Of a stretch of DNA of 64,000 bases, positions 16,456 to 25,742 are shown one piece after another (position 1 is the stretch's first letter; the number at the start of each line of letters is the position of its first letter). Below the pieces are notes generated by a model, which saw only the letters and a program-made list of their open reading frames with translations, was not told where the DNA came from and ran no database searches. Source of the stretch: Candidatus Flexicrinis affinis (GTDB lineage Bacteria > Chloroflexota > Anaerolineae > Aggregatilineales > Phototrophicaceae); the NCBI GenBank assembly GCA_016716525.1, contig JADJWE010000001.1:558001-622000 (forward strand), in the 5' to 3' direction. Made by a program: the position numbers and the translations under genes.

Positions 16456-18651
16456 TCAGCCTCCGGTGCTGCCCGCTGGGATGTTTAGCGGCACGTATGG
16501 CCCCTGCGCCCACCAATCGGGGAACGGCTCGTAGTTTTCCGCGCTGAAGTACCAGTCAAAGATGCGCCGGGCGATCGGTGCGCTGACCTGCGATCCTTCG
16601 AGCGATTGGCTGACGACGATGGCGACTGCGATCTCCGGGTCTTCGGCCGGGCCGTAAGCGACAAACCATGCGTTCGGATAACGGGCGGTTTGCGCCGTGC
16701 CGGTTTTGCCGCAGATACGGTAGGGCGCGTTGTCGAATCGGATGTAGGCTGTACCGAGGTCTTCGTCAGCAATCGCGCCGCACATGCCAGTCTGGATTTC
16801 CTCCAGTACGCCGGGTTGGAACTCGATCGTATTGAGGACTTCCGGTTCGAAGGTCTGCGACACCGCTGCACCGTCGAAGCCGCCGACCTGCTTGACGATC
16901 GTCGGCTTGTAGACCGTGCCTCCGTTTGCGAGCGTCGCGACCACCACCGCCATTTGAATCGGCGGAACTGACACGTTGCGCTGGCCGACGGCGATACTGA
17001 TGGCCTCGCTGGTGAAGCTCGGCGTGTCGAGGTCGGCGGCAGCTTCGACCGCCCCGGTGAAGATGCCATACGGTTCGCCGAGACCCAGCATGCGCGCATA
17101 TTCGGCGAGCTTGTTGCCTTCGGCGTTGTATAACTCCGCCCCATACTGCCAGAAGAACGGATTACACGATGCCATAATCGCCTCTGCCGGCGTGATGTCG
17201 CCTGCCGGCGGGAATCCGTCGGTCTCGCGCCAATCTGGGCGGCTGTCGACGTCGTCTCCGACTGGGCGACCCTCCCAACGTAAGCCGCAGGTGAAGACGT
17301 CTCCCGGAGAGACAATCCCTTCGTTTAGAACCGCCGTCGCCGTAATTAGCTTGTAGACCGAACCCGGTGCGTAGCGCGACTGTGTCGCGTGATTGATGAA
17401 TGGCTGGCGTGTATCGGCACTGACCTGCTGTAGCAGCTCGACGCGGCGAGCCGGTTCAGGCGACGTCGGATCGAACAACAGCGGGTCGAACAATGGAAAG
17501 CTGACCATCGCCAGAATCTCGCCGGTCTTGACGTTGAGCACCACCGCTGCGCCGTCGGCCGCGACCTGCGGGCTGCCCCATGTCGGGTACGCGAAGTCGT
17601 AAGCGTCCGCCATCGCCTGCGCCACGACCAACTGCAGCTCGCGGTCGATCGTCATCTGTACCGGTGTCGGCGCGCTGCCGCCGATGCTGGAGAATTCGCG
17701 CAAGATAACGCCGCCGGGCTCGGTAATGCGCAGGGTGCGCTCTGGCGTGCCTGCCAGCGCGCGCTCGAACATACGCTCGACGCCGCCCTGACCGATCAAG
17801 TCGCCCGCGCTGTAGCCGAGCGCCTCGTACTGCGCCTGCTGGTCGGCGGTGATTTGTCCGACGTACCCGGCGACATGCGACATCGCGTTGTTGCCATAAT
17901 ACGTTCGTGTTTCGCGGTCGAGCGTGATGCTCACGCCGCATGTGGACGTCAACGCGGCCTGATTGGCGTCGTAGACCTCGGCATTCAGCTCGGCCAGATA
18001 GAAGATCGTCTCCGGGAAGTTGGCGGCGAACAAGAGGTCAAAAGCAACGAACGGCCGGCGGGTCAGCCGCGAGATGAGCGCCTTGCACCCTTCTTCGTCC
18101 GTCATGTTCGCGCGCGCAGTGTACAGTGTCACCACGCGACCGCGCCCTGCCACGATCCGGCCGTTGCGGTCGTACAGGTTGGCGCGCGGGGCAAGGTCGC
18201 CGTCCGATGTCAACTCGCCGGTTGACGGGAGTTCGGCGAAAATGTCCATACTCGACCACGCCACACCCCAACGTCCACCATCGTTGACGAGGCGCATCGT
18301 CCGGCCAGTGTCGACGATCTGCCCGAACAGGCCGGATTCGATCGTCACGTCGTAAGTGACGGCGGCTGTCAGCCCTTGAAGATGGATATCGCCAACCGAA
18401 AAGTCGACGCCTTCAAGCCCCATCGCGGTGTTGGCAACGGTGTAGCGGTTCGAGAAGACCTCTTGCGGATACGTCTCCTGGCTTTGCCGGCTGAGCAGCG
18501 CCCACATCGCGGCGCTGTCAGCGCGATCCCAAGCGGTCAGAAATGCGTCGACCGTCTGACGCGCGCCCTCGTCTTGCGCAGAGAGCGGAACGACCAATGC
18601 GGCCAGCAGCAGCACGGCGGCGATCGTTCGGAATGCACGGGCGATGCGCAT
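16456..18651 (-). CDS. Penicillin-binding protein 2-type peptidoglycan DD-transpeptidase with NTF2-like N-terminal domain
   Basis: This 731-residue class B penicillin-binding protein cross-links peptidoglycan outside the membrane. It starts with a signal sequence (MRIARAFRTIAAVLLLAALVV). A MecA_N/NTF2-like domain follows at about 25-140, then the PBP dimerisation domain, then the transpeptidase. The active-site motifs are SVYK (SxxK, within APGSVYKL), SCN (SxN, within MASCNPFF) and KTGTAQ. The ATG at 18651 is chosen because GGAGG lies 4 nt before it; an in-frame ATG eight codons upstream has no site. The signal could be cleaved after PLSAQ, in which case the enzyme would be secreted rather than anchored. 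A zinc-motif gene follows it. Confidence 0.92.
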   Translation of the reverse strand: MRIARAFRTIAAVLLLAALVVPLSAQDEGARQTVDAFLTAWDRADSAAMWALLSRQSQETYPQEVFSNRYTVANTAMGLEGVDFSVGDIHLQGLTAAVTYDVTIESGLFGQIVDTGRTMRLVNDGGRWGVAWSSMDIFAELPSTGELTSDGDLAPRANLYDRNGRIVAGRGRVVTLYTARANMTDEEGCKALISRLTRRPFVAFDLLFAANFPETIFYLAELNAEVYDANQAALTSTCGVSITLDRETRTYYGNNAMSHVAGYVGQITADQQAQYEALGYSAGDLIGQGGVERMFERALAGTPERTLRITEPGGVILREFSSIGGSAPTPVQMTIDRELQLVVAQAMADAYDFAYPTWGSPQVAADGAAVVLNVKTGEILAMVSFPLFDPLLFDPTSPEPARRVELLQQVSADTRQPFINHATQSRYAPGSVYKLITATAVLNEGIVSPGDVFTCGLRWEGRPVGDDVDSRPDWRETDGFPPAGDITPAEAIMASCNPFFWQYGAELYNAEGNKLAEYARMLGLGEPYGIFTGAVEAAADLDTPSFTSEAISIAVGQRNVSVPPIQMAVVVATLANGGTVYKPTIVKQVGGFDGAAVSQTFEPEVLNTIEFQPGVLEEIQTGMCGAIADEDLGTAYIRFDNAPYRICGKTGTAQTARYPNAWFVAYGPAEDPEIAVAIVVSQSLEGSQVSAPIARRIFDWYFSAENYEPFPDWWAQGPYVPLNIPAGSTGG

Positions 18652-18770
18652 GCAGCCTCCAAGTCGTGCGGACATTCGGTAGCAACTATAGGGTGTGCGC
18701 CCCGCCGAGTCCAGCCGTTTGTGATATGATTGAAAGACGATTAGACAACGATTTCTGGGTGTTGTACCGC

Positions 18771-19262
18771 ATGGCGCGTGTGATCATCTGTGTACTTGCG
18801 GTGCTCGTGCTCGGTGCGTGTTCGCTCGAACTTGAGACTCCGGCAGCTGGCGATGGAGAGATCGGGCGAGTTCACTCAGTGATTGACGGCGATACCATTG
18901 ACGTAGATTTGAACGGTGAGACCGTCCGCGTGCGCTATGTCGGCGTCAATACGCCAGAGCGCGACGAAGTGTGTTACAGCGATGCAACCCGCGCCAACCG
19001 CGCGCTGGTGGAACGCCAGACCGTGCGTCTGGTGACCGACGTCAGCGACACCGACCGGTTCGGGCGTCTACTGCGCTACGTCTACGTAGGCGACACGTTC
19101 GTCAATCGGCAGCTGATCGCCGATGGTTGGGGCGAGGCCGTCCGGTATGATCCTGACGTGCGCTTCTACGATCAGTTCGTGCAGTTGGAGAGCGAGGCCG
19201 AACGTGCCGGCCGCGGTTGCCACCCGACTGGGATCTTCAATGATGGATCCACAACCCGCTAA
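18771..19262 (+). CDS. Thermonuclease-family (SNase) lipoprotein
   Basis: This 163-residue protein has a lipoprotein signal (MARVIICVLAVLVLGAC) and a staphylococcal nuclease domain. VIDGDTIDV is near residues 38-46, VRYVGVNTPE is near 55-64, TDRFGRLLRYVYV carries the expected Arg, and HPTGIF closes the domain. The family cleaves DNA and RNA with calcium. Here it would act at the outer face of the membrane, probably for nucleotide scavenging. It is divergent from the penicillin-binding protein gene. Its stop codon overlaps the start of the next gene by 23 nt, so the two are probably translated together. Confidence 0.9.
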   Translation: MARVIICVLAVLVLGACSLELETPAAGDGEIGRVHSVIDGDTIDVDLNGETVRVRYVGVNTPERDEVCYSDATRANRALVERQTVRLVTDVSDTDRFGRLLRYVYVGDTFVNRQLIADGWGEAVRYDPDVRFYDQFVQLESEAERAGRGCHPTGIFNDGSTTR

Positions 19263-19740
19263 CGTTACACCCGATGTCGGACCTGACGCGGCCCGGCTTC
19301 GCGTGCTTTCAGGTCAGCGCAGACGCGTTTGGCTGTTGTTTCTGGCGGGTTTTGCCGTGTTCGCAACCGTCTTGACTGCGGTTGTGGCTGCAGCGGGACC
19401 TCACATTGGAGTGTTAGCCAATCTGGTTGCGATTACGGTCTGTTTGGTTCCGCTGCTTCTCGTGTCGTTTGCGGTCATGATCGGCACGGCGGCCGCGATT
19501 TGGGGCGTCGGGCGGCTGGATGCCGCCGCTGTGCGCCAGACCGCACGCGCGGAGAACGCGGCTGCGGATCTCGCTGAGCGCACGCGCGATGTCGCGCGCG
19601 CTGGCGGATCGCGGTTGATCGGTCTGTCGGCGGCCGTTGAACGGCTCGCCCCCCTCTGGAATATCTTCGATAGTGAGGAGACGAAAGGAGACGGTGATGG
19701 AGCCAAACGCGCAGCGGATGACACGCCTGCCCACCCGTAA
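19240..19740 (+). CDS. Hypothetical two-TM membrane protein
   Basis: This 166-residue protein has two hydrophobic segments, about residues 29-52 (LLFLAGFAVFATVLTAVVAA) and 60-88, then an Ala/Arg-rich, likely helical segment and an acidic tail. I do not recognise a family. The ATGATG at 19240 lies inside the end of the nuclease gene, and the 3' end overlaps the next gene by 44 nt. Tight overlaps on both sides indicate one operon from 18771 to 19987 or further. The second ATG at 19243 is equally possible. Confidence 0.7.
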   Translation: MMDPQPANVTPDVGPDAARLRVLSGQRRRVWLLFLAGFAVFATVLTAVVAAAGPHIGVLANLVAITVCLVPLLLVSFAVMIGTAAAIWGVGRLDAAAVRQTARAENAAADLAERTRDVARAGGSRLIGLSAAVERLAPLWNIFDSEETKGDGDGAKRAADDTPAHP

Positions 19741-19987
19741 CGGTCCGGTTAAGTCCACCAATTCGGCTGAGAAACGCTCGCTAGTCGGCTACCTCTTGGG
19801 GGGAGTAGGGGGGCTTGCGCTTGGTCTGCTGAGTACGTACTTTTTCCGCCGGGCTTCCCACGAAAACGAAGAGGGTCCGCAGCCGATCCAGACTGCGCAG
19901 TTGTTCGGGCTTGCTCTAACGCTGCTGACGGTGCTGCGCCAGATCGCGGAGATGGGCAAGCCGCCTCATAGACGGGGAAGAGGATAG
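19697..19987 (+). CDS. Hypothetical small membrane protein
   Basis: This 96-residue protein has one clear transmembrane segment (VGYLLGGVGGLALGLLSTYFF, split by glycines) after a basic N-terminus, and a second weak hydrophobic stretch (LFGLALTLLTVLRQIA). It starts at an ATG preceded by AAAGGAGA at ideal spacing, inside the end of the preceding gene. The stop is 6 nt before the SRAP gene. No family is recognised. Confidence 0.7.
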   Translation: MEPNAQRMTRLPTRNGPVKSTNSAEKRSLVGYLLGGVGGLALGLLSTYFFRRASHENEEGPQPIQTAQLFGLALTLLTVLRQIAEMGKPPHRRGRG

Positions 19988-19993
19988 TTCGCT

Positions 19994-20671
19994 ATGTGTG
20001 GACGATTTGTACTGACTGCCGATGCCGAGACTTTGCAGATGGCGTTCGATCTTGAGACCACGCCAGCCCCGCTGGTGCCGCGCTATAACATTGCGCCGAC
20101 TCAACCCGTCGCCGTCATTACCAACGCGGCCCCCAAAGAGCTGACATATCATCGCTGGGGGCTTGTACCTTCGTGGGCGAAGGATATTTCGATCGGTAGC
20201 CAGATGATCAACGCGCGCGCCGAGACTGCGGCGGAGAAGCCGTCGTTCAAGAATGCGCTGCGCCGCCGCCGCTGTCTGATCCCGGCCAGTGGGTTTTATG
20301 AATGGCCAAAGAAGGGCCAAAACCCGCTTTTCATTCACCTTAAGGACAACTCGGTGTTCGCGTTTGCCGGCCTGTGGGAAATCTGGCGCAGTCCCGACGG
20401 TGACGAACTGCACACGTGCTCGATCCTGACGACCGAGCCTAACGACTACATCGGCCAGTTTCACAATCGCATGGCGGTCATCCTGCCGCGCGACCGCTAC
20501 GCCGATTGGCTGTATGACGGCGAACTTCAAGCCGCGGAAGCGCTGTCGATTCTGACGCCAGTAGACGAAGACAAGATGACGGCGTACGAAGTGTCGAAAC
20601 GGGTCAACAGCCCAGCCTTCGACTCGCCGGAGAACATCGAACCGCTTGGCACACAGGCGGGCTTGCTGTAA
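19994..20671 (+). CDS. SRAP-domain protein (YedK/HMCES type, abasic-site DNA crosslinking)
   Basis: This 225-residue protein belongs to the SOS-response-associated peptidase family. It opens with MCGRF, where Cys2 becomes the N-terminal residue and forms a thiazolidine crosslink with abasic sites in single-stranded DNA. PRYNIAPTQ near 33-41, NARAET near 75-80, SGFYEW near 100-105 and HNRMAVIL near 156-163 are the family's conserved blocks, including the catalytic Asn, Glu and His. It protects replication forks from abasic sites. TAATG at the end couples it to the next gene. Confidence 0.94.
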   Translation: MCGRFVLTADAETLQMAFDLETTPAPLVPRYNIAPTQPVAVITNAAPKELTYHRWGLVPSWAKDISIGSQMINARAETAAEKPSFKNALRRRRCLIPASGFYEWPKKGQNPLFIHLKDNSVFAFAGLWEIWRSPDGDELHTCSILTTEPNDYIGQFHNRMAVILPRDRYADWLYDGELQAAEALSILTPVDEDKMTAYEVSKRVNSPAFDSPENIEPLGTQAGLL

Positions 20672-21489
20672 TGCGGTTGGCCGTTGCGCTTATCCTGGTC
20701 TTCGCGCTGGCGGCATGCGAGGCGACGACCGTCCCACCCGCGCCGGTGACGCTTGACGCGCCGCTGGCGCCGGTTGCAACCCCGGTCGCACCGGCAGGCA
20801 CGCCGCCTACGCCGGATCGGCCGACGCTGACGCTGGTGCCCAGCAATACACCGTTTGTCCCGCCAACTTCCACCGTGACCCTTGCGGCAGGCCCGACCGA
20901 TGAACCGCTGCCGACTGACGACCCCAATCAGGTCGTCGTTACGCTGAACCCGCTGGTGATCACCGATGTCGAACCGCCGATCCGGATGCGGCTTCCCGAA
21001 GGCTGGACGACTGCGTCAGACGCCATCATCCTCCCGGAGTTTGACGGCTCCGGAGTGGTGCCGTTCGGCTACTATCGAGGTCCGATTACCGGTGGTACGG
21101 GCGTGATCACCGTGCTTTATGGGTTTCCGAATCTCGTGTACGGATACGGAGACCGCAGCGCTAACGTGTATTCCGACGCGCTGCGCCTGCTGTTGTTCGC
21201 CGTCATCGAACCAGAGTGCGAGTACTCGTTCGATGAAGAGCGCCCGTTCCGCATGGGCGAGCTCGCCGCGCGCGGCACGTACTATGCCGCCGACGACTGC
21301 CCGGACGGGCTGCCCAGCCTCAAAGGATGGTTCGCGGCGTTCAACGTCGAAGGACTGAACATCGCCGTTTATGCGTACGTCGAGCCGCTGGAGGCGTACG
21401 ACGGCCCGGGCCGGGCCGAATTGGCGGCCATATTCGACAGCGTCACGGTTGACTTGTCGCTGCTTGCCACCGAGACTCCAGCACCATAA
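20671..21489 (+). CDS. Hypothetical lipoprotein with Pro/Thr-rich linker
   Basis: This 272-residue protein has a lipoprotein signal (MRLAVALILVFALAAC) followed by about 85 residues rich in Pro, Thr and Ala. This resembles the flexible cell-surface stalks common in this lineage. A globular part starts near residue 105 (PIRMRLPEGWTTASDA), with two Cys residues (near 188 and 211) that could form a disulfide. I do not recognise the domain. It is coupled to the SRAP gene by TAATG and followed by an M23 peptidase gene. Confidence 0.75.
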   Translation: MRLAVALILVFALAACEATTVPPAPVTLDAPLAPVATPVAPAGTPPTPDRPTLTLVPSNTPFVPPTSTVTLAAGPTDEPLPTDDPNQVVVTLNPLVITDVEPPIRMRLPEGWTTASDAIILPEFDGSGVVPFGYYRGPITGGTGVITVLYGFPNLVYGYGDRSANVYSDALRLLLFAVIEPECEYSFDEERPFRMGELAARGTYYAADDCPDGLPSLKGWFAAFNVEGLNIAVYAYVEPLEAYDGPGRAELAAIFDSVTVDLSLLATETPAP

Positions 21490-21514
21490 CACGTGAGAAC
21501 GTAAGGAACGCCCA

Positions 21515-22480
21515 GTGAACTGGATGAAACGAATCCTGCTGCTTGGCGCTGTATTGGGTTGCATATTCGCCCCGGCGCTTGCTCAAACAACCGAAACGCC
21601 GCCACCCGACGGCACGACCACGCCAACCGAAATCCTTGCGACCCTGCCGCCCCCCGAGCGCCCAACCGCGCGCACGACGCTGAGCATCGGGGCCATCGAC
21701 GTGCAGTTGTACTTTGACGATATCAAGCAGGGCGGGGTGGGTGTGATTCATGTGGTCGGAGACGGGGTCACGGCGGCGCGCGCCGAGTGGCTGGGCGACA
21801 TCATTCCGTTCTTCCCCGCCCGTGACGATGGCCTGTTCGCGATCCTGTCTGCCAATATCGAGCAGACATCTCGCGAGTACGACCTGACCGTGTACGTCGA
21901 TACCGCGGTGGGGACGTCATCGGCGTCGACGCGTGTTCGCGTCGGGCAGGGCGGATTTGTCCGCAGTACGTTCACCGTGCCAACCGACCGATCGTACCTG
22001 ATCGATCCCGAGATCGAGCGCGCAGAGTTCGCGCGGCTGTACGCCGTGTTTGAGGACAACATCGCGCCGAGACAGTGGGACGAGACCGGCTTTGCGATGC
22101 CGATCTTTGGCGAGTATACGTCGCCGTTTGGCGAGCTGCGCCTGTTGAACGAGGTTGTCGAGACGCGCCATACCGGATGGGACATGCGCGCCACTGTCGG
22201 CGTCCCGGTACAGGCTTCTGCGGCGGGAACAGTGGCGTTTGCCGGGGTGATGGACATCCGCGGCAACTACGTGATCGTCGACCACGGCCAAGGCGTGTTC
22301 AGCGGATACGCGCATTTCTCGCAAATTCACGTCACGCGCGGCCAAGAGGTCACCGCAGGTCAGGTGCTCGGCATGACCGGGAACACGGGGCGCAGCAGCG
22401 GGCCGCACCTGCATTGGGAGATGAACATCAACGGCGATTGGGTCGATCCGCGCACCGTCTCGCGGACGTGGCTGCCCTAA
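21515..22480 (+). CDS. M23-family (LytM) metallopeptidase, secreted
   Basis: This 321-residue protein has a signal peptide (WMKRILLLGAVLGCIFAPALAQ) and a Pro/Thr-rich linker. An unassigned domain spans about 45-185, and a C-terminal LytM peptidase domain spans about 200-315. The zinc site is visible: HTGWD (His and Asp) and HLHWE (HxH) near 300. The family cuts peptidoglycan cross-bridges, or activates other hydrolases when inactive; here all expected ligands are present. The GTG at 21515 is chosen because AAGGA lies 7 nt upstream. Such enzymes act in cell-wall remodelling or division. Confidence 0.88.
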   Translation: MNWMKRILLLGAVLGCIFAPALAQTTETPPPDGTTTPTEILATLPPPERPTARTTLSIGAIDVQLYFDDIKQGGVGVIHVVGDGVTAARAEWLGDIIPFFPARDDGLFAILSANIEQTSREYDLTVYVDTAVGTSSASTRVRVGQGGFVRSTFTVPTDRSYLIDPEIERAEFARLYAVFEDNIAPRQWDETGFAMPIFGEYTSPFGELRLLNEVVETRHTGWDMRATVGVPVQASAAGTVAFAGVMDIRGNYVIVDHGQGVFSGYAHFSQIHVTRGQEVTAGQVLGMTGNTGRSSGPHLHWEMNINGDWVDPRTVSRTWLP

Positions 22481-22487
22481 CGCGACG

Positions 22488-23216
22488 CTAGTCTCGCTCG
22501 TCGAGCGCCGTGTAGCGCAAGAATGCGCGCTCTTGCTGGGTGATCTCGTCGGGGAAATCCAGATCGACCGCCGACTCAAGAATGCGATAGGCCTTCTTGA
22601 TATAACCGCGTACCGTGCTCAGGCCGATTCCGAGTTCATCAGCGACCAGATACGCCGGCATACCGCCGAGCCACAGCTCGAGCGCCTCTTTGACGCGCGC
22701 GGTGAGCTGAGGAAATTTCAAACTGGGCGGAAGCACCGAGGCACGCTGCAAGCGCGGCGGGACTCCACGAACCGCACGCACAGCATCGGCGACACCGGGC
22801 GTAACGGTAAAGTCCCGTTTCTCTGAATACACGATTGCCCATCCGATACGCAGGTTGACCTCATGCTTGAGCAGGAAGGCCTTAGCGCCCTTGTCGGCTG
22901 CGGCAGCGACAAGGTCGAGGTCGAGCTGTTGGGCAAGGCACACGACGCGGCAGCGCGGCAGTTCTTCGCGCAGCTGTTCAAGCGTACGGCGCAGGTCTCC
23001 CGGGCCACCGACATGATTGGCGTCGATCAGCAGGTAGTCCGGTTGTTCGGCAATCGGTACCGTCTGCAGATGCCGCCACATGCCGTCGAGGCTGTCGGTG
23101 CGCAGGGTGACGCGAGTGCGCCGATCCCATGCCAAAAACGTATAGATCGCGTGGCGCGCATACGTGTCCGGATCGTAGATCAGCACTTTGAAGTTATAGC
23201 GCGTGATCGAGGTCAT
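22488..23216 (-). CDS. LuxR/NarL-type response regulator-like transcription factor
   Basis: This 242-residue protein has a receiver-like N-terminal domain (about 8-125) and a C-terminal LuxR-type helix-turn-helix (about 170-220, LTARVKEALELWLGG then VADELGIGLSTVRGYIKKA). The receiver keeps an Asp in YLLIDANH (near residue 66) and a Lys in FLLKHE (near 117). Its first acidic pair is reduced to IYDPD, so phosphorylation is possible but not certain. No kinase is adjacent. It is the last gene of a possible M20-GT2-regulator series on the minus strand and converges with the M23 gene. Confidence 0.8.
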   Translation of the reverse strand: MTSITRYNFKVLIYDPDTYARHAIYTFLAWDRRTRVTLRTDSLDGMWRHLQTVPIAEQPDYLLIDANHVGGPGDLRRTLEQLREELPRCRVVCLAQQLDLDLVAAAADKGAKAFLLKHEVNLRIGWAIVYSEKRDFTVTPGVADAVRAVRGVPPRLQRASVLPPSLKFPQLTARVKEALELWLGGMPAYLVADELGIGLSTVRGYIKKAYRILESAVDLDFPDEITQQERAFLRYTALDERD

Positions 23217-23285
23217 GGAAGCCCCCCGGCGTGTTACAAGTCCCCCGGAAGTATACGACCTTACGGCCCGTGTCGCAAAACCCGC

Positions 23286-24269
23286 CTAAGCCCGGCGCCA
23301 GTCCGGCGGGCGGTTTCGGATGCGCCACAGCACTCCGGCGGGATAACCGATCATCTTGGCGATATCGCCGACAACGCGGATTACGGGAACCCACAGCGCG
23401 GCTTTCAGCATGTCGAGCGTCCCGGCATAGGGCAGACCGCGCAAGACCGCTGGCAGCCGTGACCATGGCCGGCGGCAGTACGCCAGAGCTCCAACAGCGA
23501 ACAGGCCCCACGCAATTGGGTGAACGACGAATCCCGCCGCAGCGATCAGCGGCGCGCCAACCACGTAGGTTGCGTAGCGGATCGCGTGACGTTTACGCCA
23601 TAAATCGGCTTTACCGTCGCCGCGGGCGTAGAGTCGGTACTGCTTGTAAAACGCGCGCAGCGAGGTGCGCGGCCGGAAGTAGACGAGCGCGTCGGGCGCG
23701 AACGCGAACGGGCCGGCGATGTCCCGCATACGAAAATCGAAGACCAGATCCTCGCAGTAGTCGAGCCATTCCGGGTAACCGCCCACGCGTTCCCACGCGG
23801 ATTTGGTGAACGCCACGCTGCGGCTGCTAGGAAGGAATGTGCTCGGGTCGATGTCCGCACGCTGAGGCAGGACGGTGGCGCCCATTGCCGCCTCGAACAC
23901 CGTATGAACATCCGGCAGGAAGAAACCGGCGACGCACTGTACTGCCGCGTCGCCGTCGAACGGGGCTGTGAGATGCTCAAGCCAGCGATCGGTCAAGCGC
24001 ACACCCGCGTCAGTCGCGGCGATAACATCCCCCGACGCCGCTGCGATGGCGAGATTGCGCCCCCGGCTGATATTCGCGCCATGCTCGATGCGCAGCAGAA
24101 TTGGCAGTCGATCGGCGTAGCTCTCGATGATCGCCGCAGTTCGATCCGTGCTGCCGCCGTCAACGATAACGATTTCGTCCGGCACGCGCGACTGTGCCGC
24201 CAGCGACTCCAAGAGCCGCCGGATCGACTCGCCCTCGTTGAGGACGGTAGCGATCACAGAAACGCGCAT
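23286..24269 (-). CDS. Family 2 glycosyltransferase
   Basis: This 327-residue enzyme has a GT2 domain at about 1-230. VIATVLNEGESIRRLLESL and VDGGSTD near 34-40 form the nucleotide-binding part, TDAGVRLTD gives the metal-binding DxG type, and CEDLVFDFR gives the ED motif. One or two hydrophobic segments near the C-terminus (LIAAAGFVVHPIAWGLFAVG) should hold it to the membrane. It probably transfers a sugar from a nucleotide donor to a lipid or polysaccharide; the acceptor is unknown. It starts 23 nt after the M20 peptidase stop. Confidence 0.88.
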   Translation of the reverse strand: MRVSVIATVLNEGESIRRLLESLAAQSRVPDEIVIVDGGSTDRTAAIIESYADRLPILLRIEHGANISRGRNLAIAAASGDVIAATDAGVRLTDRWLEHLTAPFDGDAAVQCVAGFFLPDVHTVFEAAMGATVLPQRADIDPSTFLPSSRSVAFTKSAWERVGGYPEWLDYCEDLVFDFRMRDIAGPFAFAPDALVYFRPRTSLRAFYKQYRLYARGDGKADLWRKRHAIRYATYVVGAPLIAAAGFVVHPIAWGLFAVGALAYCRRPWSRLPAVLRGLPYAGTLDMLKAALWVPVIRVVGDIAKMIGYPAGVLWRIRNRPPDWRRA

Positions 24270-24292
24270 GAACGGGCCTTTCGGCTTCGCAG

Positions 24293-25669
24293 CTAGGCGC
24301 GGTGCCGCTCTGCGAACGCCTGATGGAACGCGATGATCGCCTGCGTACCCTTATGGTAGAGGTCGAGGCTGAAGTGCTCGTCTGGTCCGTGCGCGCCGTC
24401 GGTGCTCAATCCAAATCCCATCAGGATCACGGGGAGGCCAAGCTCGCGCTGAAAGTCGGAAACAATCGGGATACTGCCACCTTCGCGCATGAACACCGGC
24501 CGGCGCCCCCATGCTTGCGTATACGCATCGATCGCGGCCTGCATCGCTGTCGAGTCGCGTTCGGTCAAAGCCGGGTCGCCGACATGGAGCAGCCTGACCT
24601 CGCTCTTGACGGTCGGCGGCGTGATCTGCGCGACATGCGCTTTGACCTTCTCGTAAATGTCATGGGGTTTCTGATCGGCCACCAACCGGCAGCTGATCTT
24701 GGCCATCGCCTTCGCGGGCAGCACGGTCTTCGCGCCGGCGCCGGTAAAGCCGCTCAGCATCCCGTTGACCTCCAAAGTCGGTCGTGCGCTGACACGCTCG
24801 CGCAGGCTGTAGTCCGACTCGCCCCACGGAGTCGTCAGTCCGGTAGCGCGCGACCAGTCCTCGTGCGCCCACGCCGTCTTCGCCAGCTCGTCGCGTTCTT
24901 CGGCGTCGAGCGGGCGCACGTCGTCATAGAAACCGGGGACGCTTACCGCACCGTCGGGATAGTGCAGCTTGGTAATGATTTCGGCCAGCGCCTGAGCCGG
25001 GTTGTGCACCGTGCCGCCGAAACCGCCGCTGTGCAGGTCGGTCGCCGGCCCCTGAACGTGGATCTCCATATAGGCGAGGCCGCGTAGTGCATAGACGATC
25101 GAGGGCTGCTCGGCCGAGTAGATCGACGTGTCCGAGATCAAGCAAGCATCCGCCGACAAACGGTCTTTGTACTCGGCGACGAACTGCCCGAGGTGGAGCG
25201 ACGAAATCTCTTCCTCGCCTTCGAAGATGACCTTGATGTTGACGGGAAGCCCGCCTGTGTTGACGAGCGACTCGATGGCGTTCAGATGAGCGACAACCGG
25301 CCCCTTGTCGTCGGTACTTCCGCGTGCATACAGCACGGCATCTTTGACGACCGGCTCGAACGGATCGGTCGCCCAGCCGTCGGCCTCGCGGTCGGCGGGT
25401 TGAACGTCATAGTGCCCGTAGATCAGTACAGTTGGGCGATCGGCGCCGGCGGTCAACCATTCGCCGTAAACGATCGGGTGACCGTTGGTAGCGATCAGCT
25501 CGGCGGTTGGGAAGCCGATGCGTTTCATCTCGTCCACCAACCATTGTCCGGCGCGCTTGACCTCTCCCGCCAACTCCGGTGTGGTGCTCACCGATGGAAT
25601 GCGCACGAGGTCGAATAGCTTTGCATTAAACCGGTCGGCGTGTGCCGCGGCGTACTCCTGAGGGGACAT
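24293..25669 (-). CDS. M20-family dipeptidase/carboxypeptidase
   Basis: This 458-residue cytoplasmic metallopeptidase has the M20 co-catalytic zinc site. IYGHYDVQP (His and Asp, near 85), ARGSTDDKGP (Asp, near 115), EGEEEISS (Glu general base, near 150) and the C-terminal GFGLSTDGAHGPDE (last His) are all present. The order matches the dipeptidase clade with an inserted dimerisation domain. Substrate is unknown; small peptides are likely. The ATG at 25669 is preferred because AGGAAG precedes it at 6 nt; an in-frame ATG six codons upstream has a poorer site. It is divergent from the GAF-SpoIIE gene. Confidence 0.9.
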   Translation of the reverse strand: MSPQEYAAAHADRFNAKLFDLVRIPSVSTTPELAGEVKRAGQWLVDEMKRIGFPTAELIATNGHPIVYGEWLTAGADRPTVLIYGHYDVQPADREADGWATDPFEPVVKDAVLYARGSTDDKGPVVAHLNAIESLVNTGGLPVNIKVIFEGEEEISSLHLGQFVAEYKDRLSADACLISDTSIYSAEQPSIVYALRGLAYMEIHVQGPATDLHSGGFGGTVHNPAQALAEIITKLHYPDGAVSVPGFYDDVRPLDAEERDELAKTAWAHEDWSRATGLTTPWGESDYSLRERVSARPTLEVNGMLSGFTGAGAKTVLPAKAMAKISCRLVADQKPHDIYEKVKAHVAQITPPTVKSEVRLLHVGDPALTERDSTAMQAAIDAYTQAWGRRPVFMREGGSIPIVSDFQRELGLPVILMGFGLSTDGAHGPDEHFSLDLYHKGTQAIIAFHQAFAERHRA

Positions 25670-25742
25670 GAGGGCTTCCTGTGTCATAACCCGCGAAACA
25701 GGGTAGCATTATAGCAAATGGATCGTCCTCAAAAGGTGCTGA

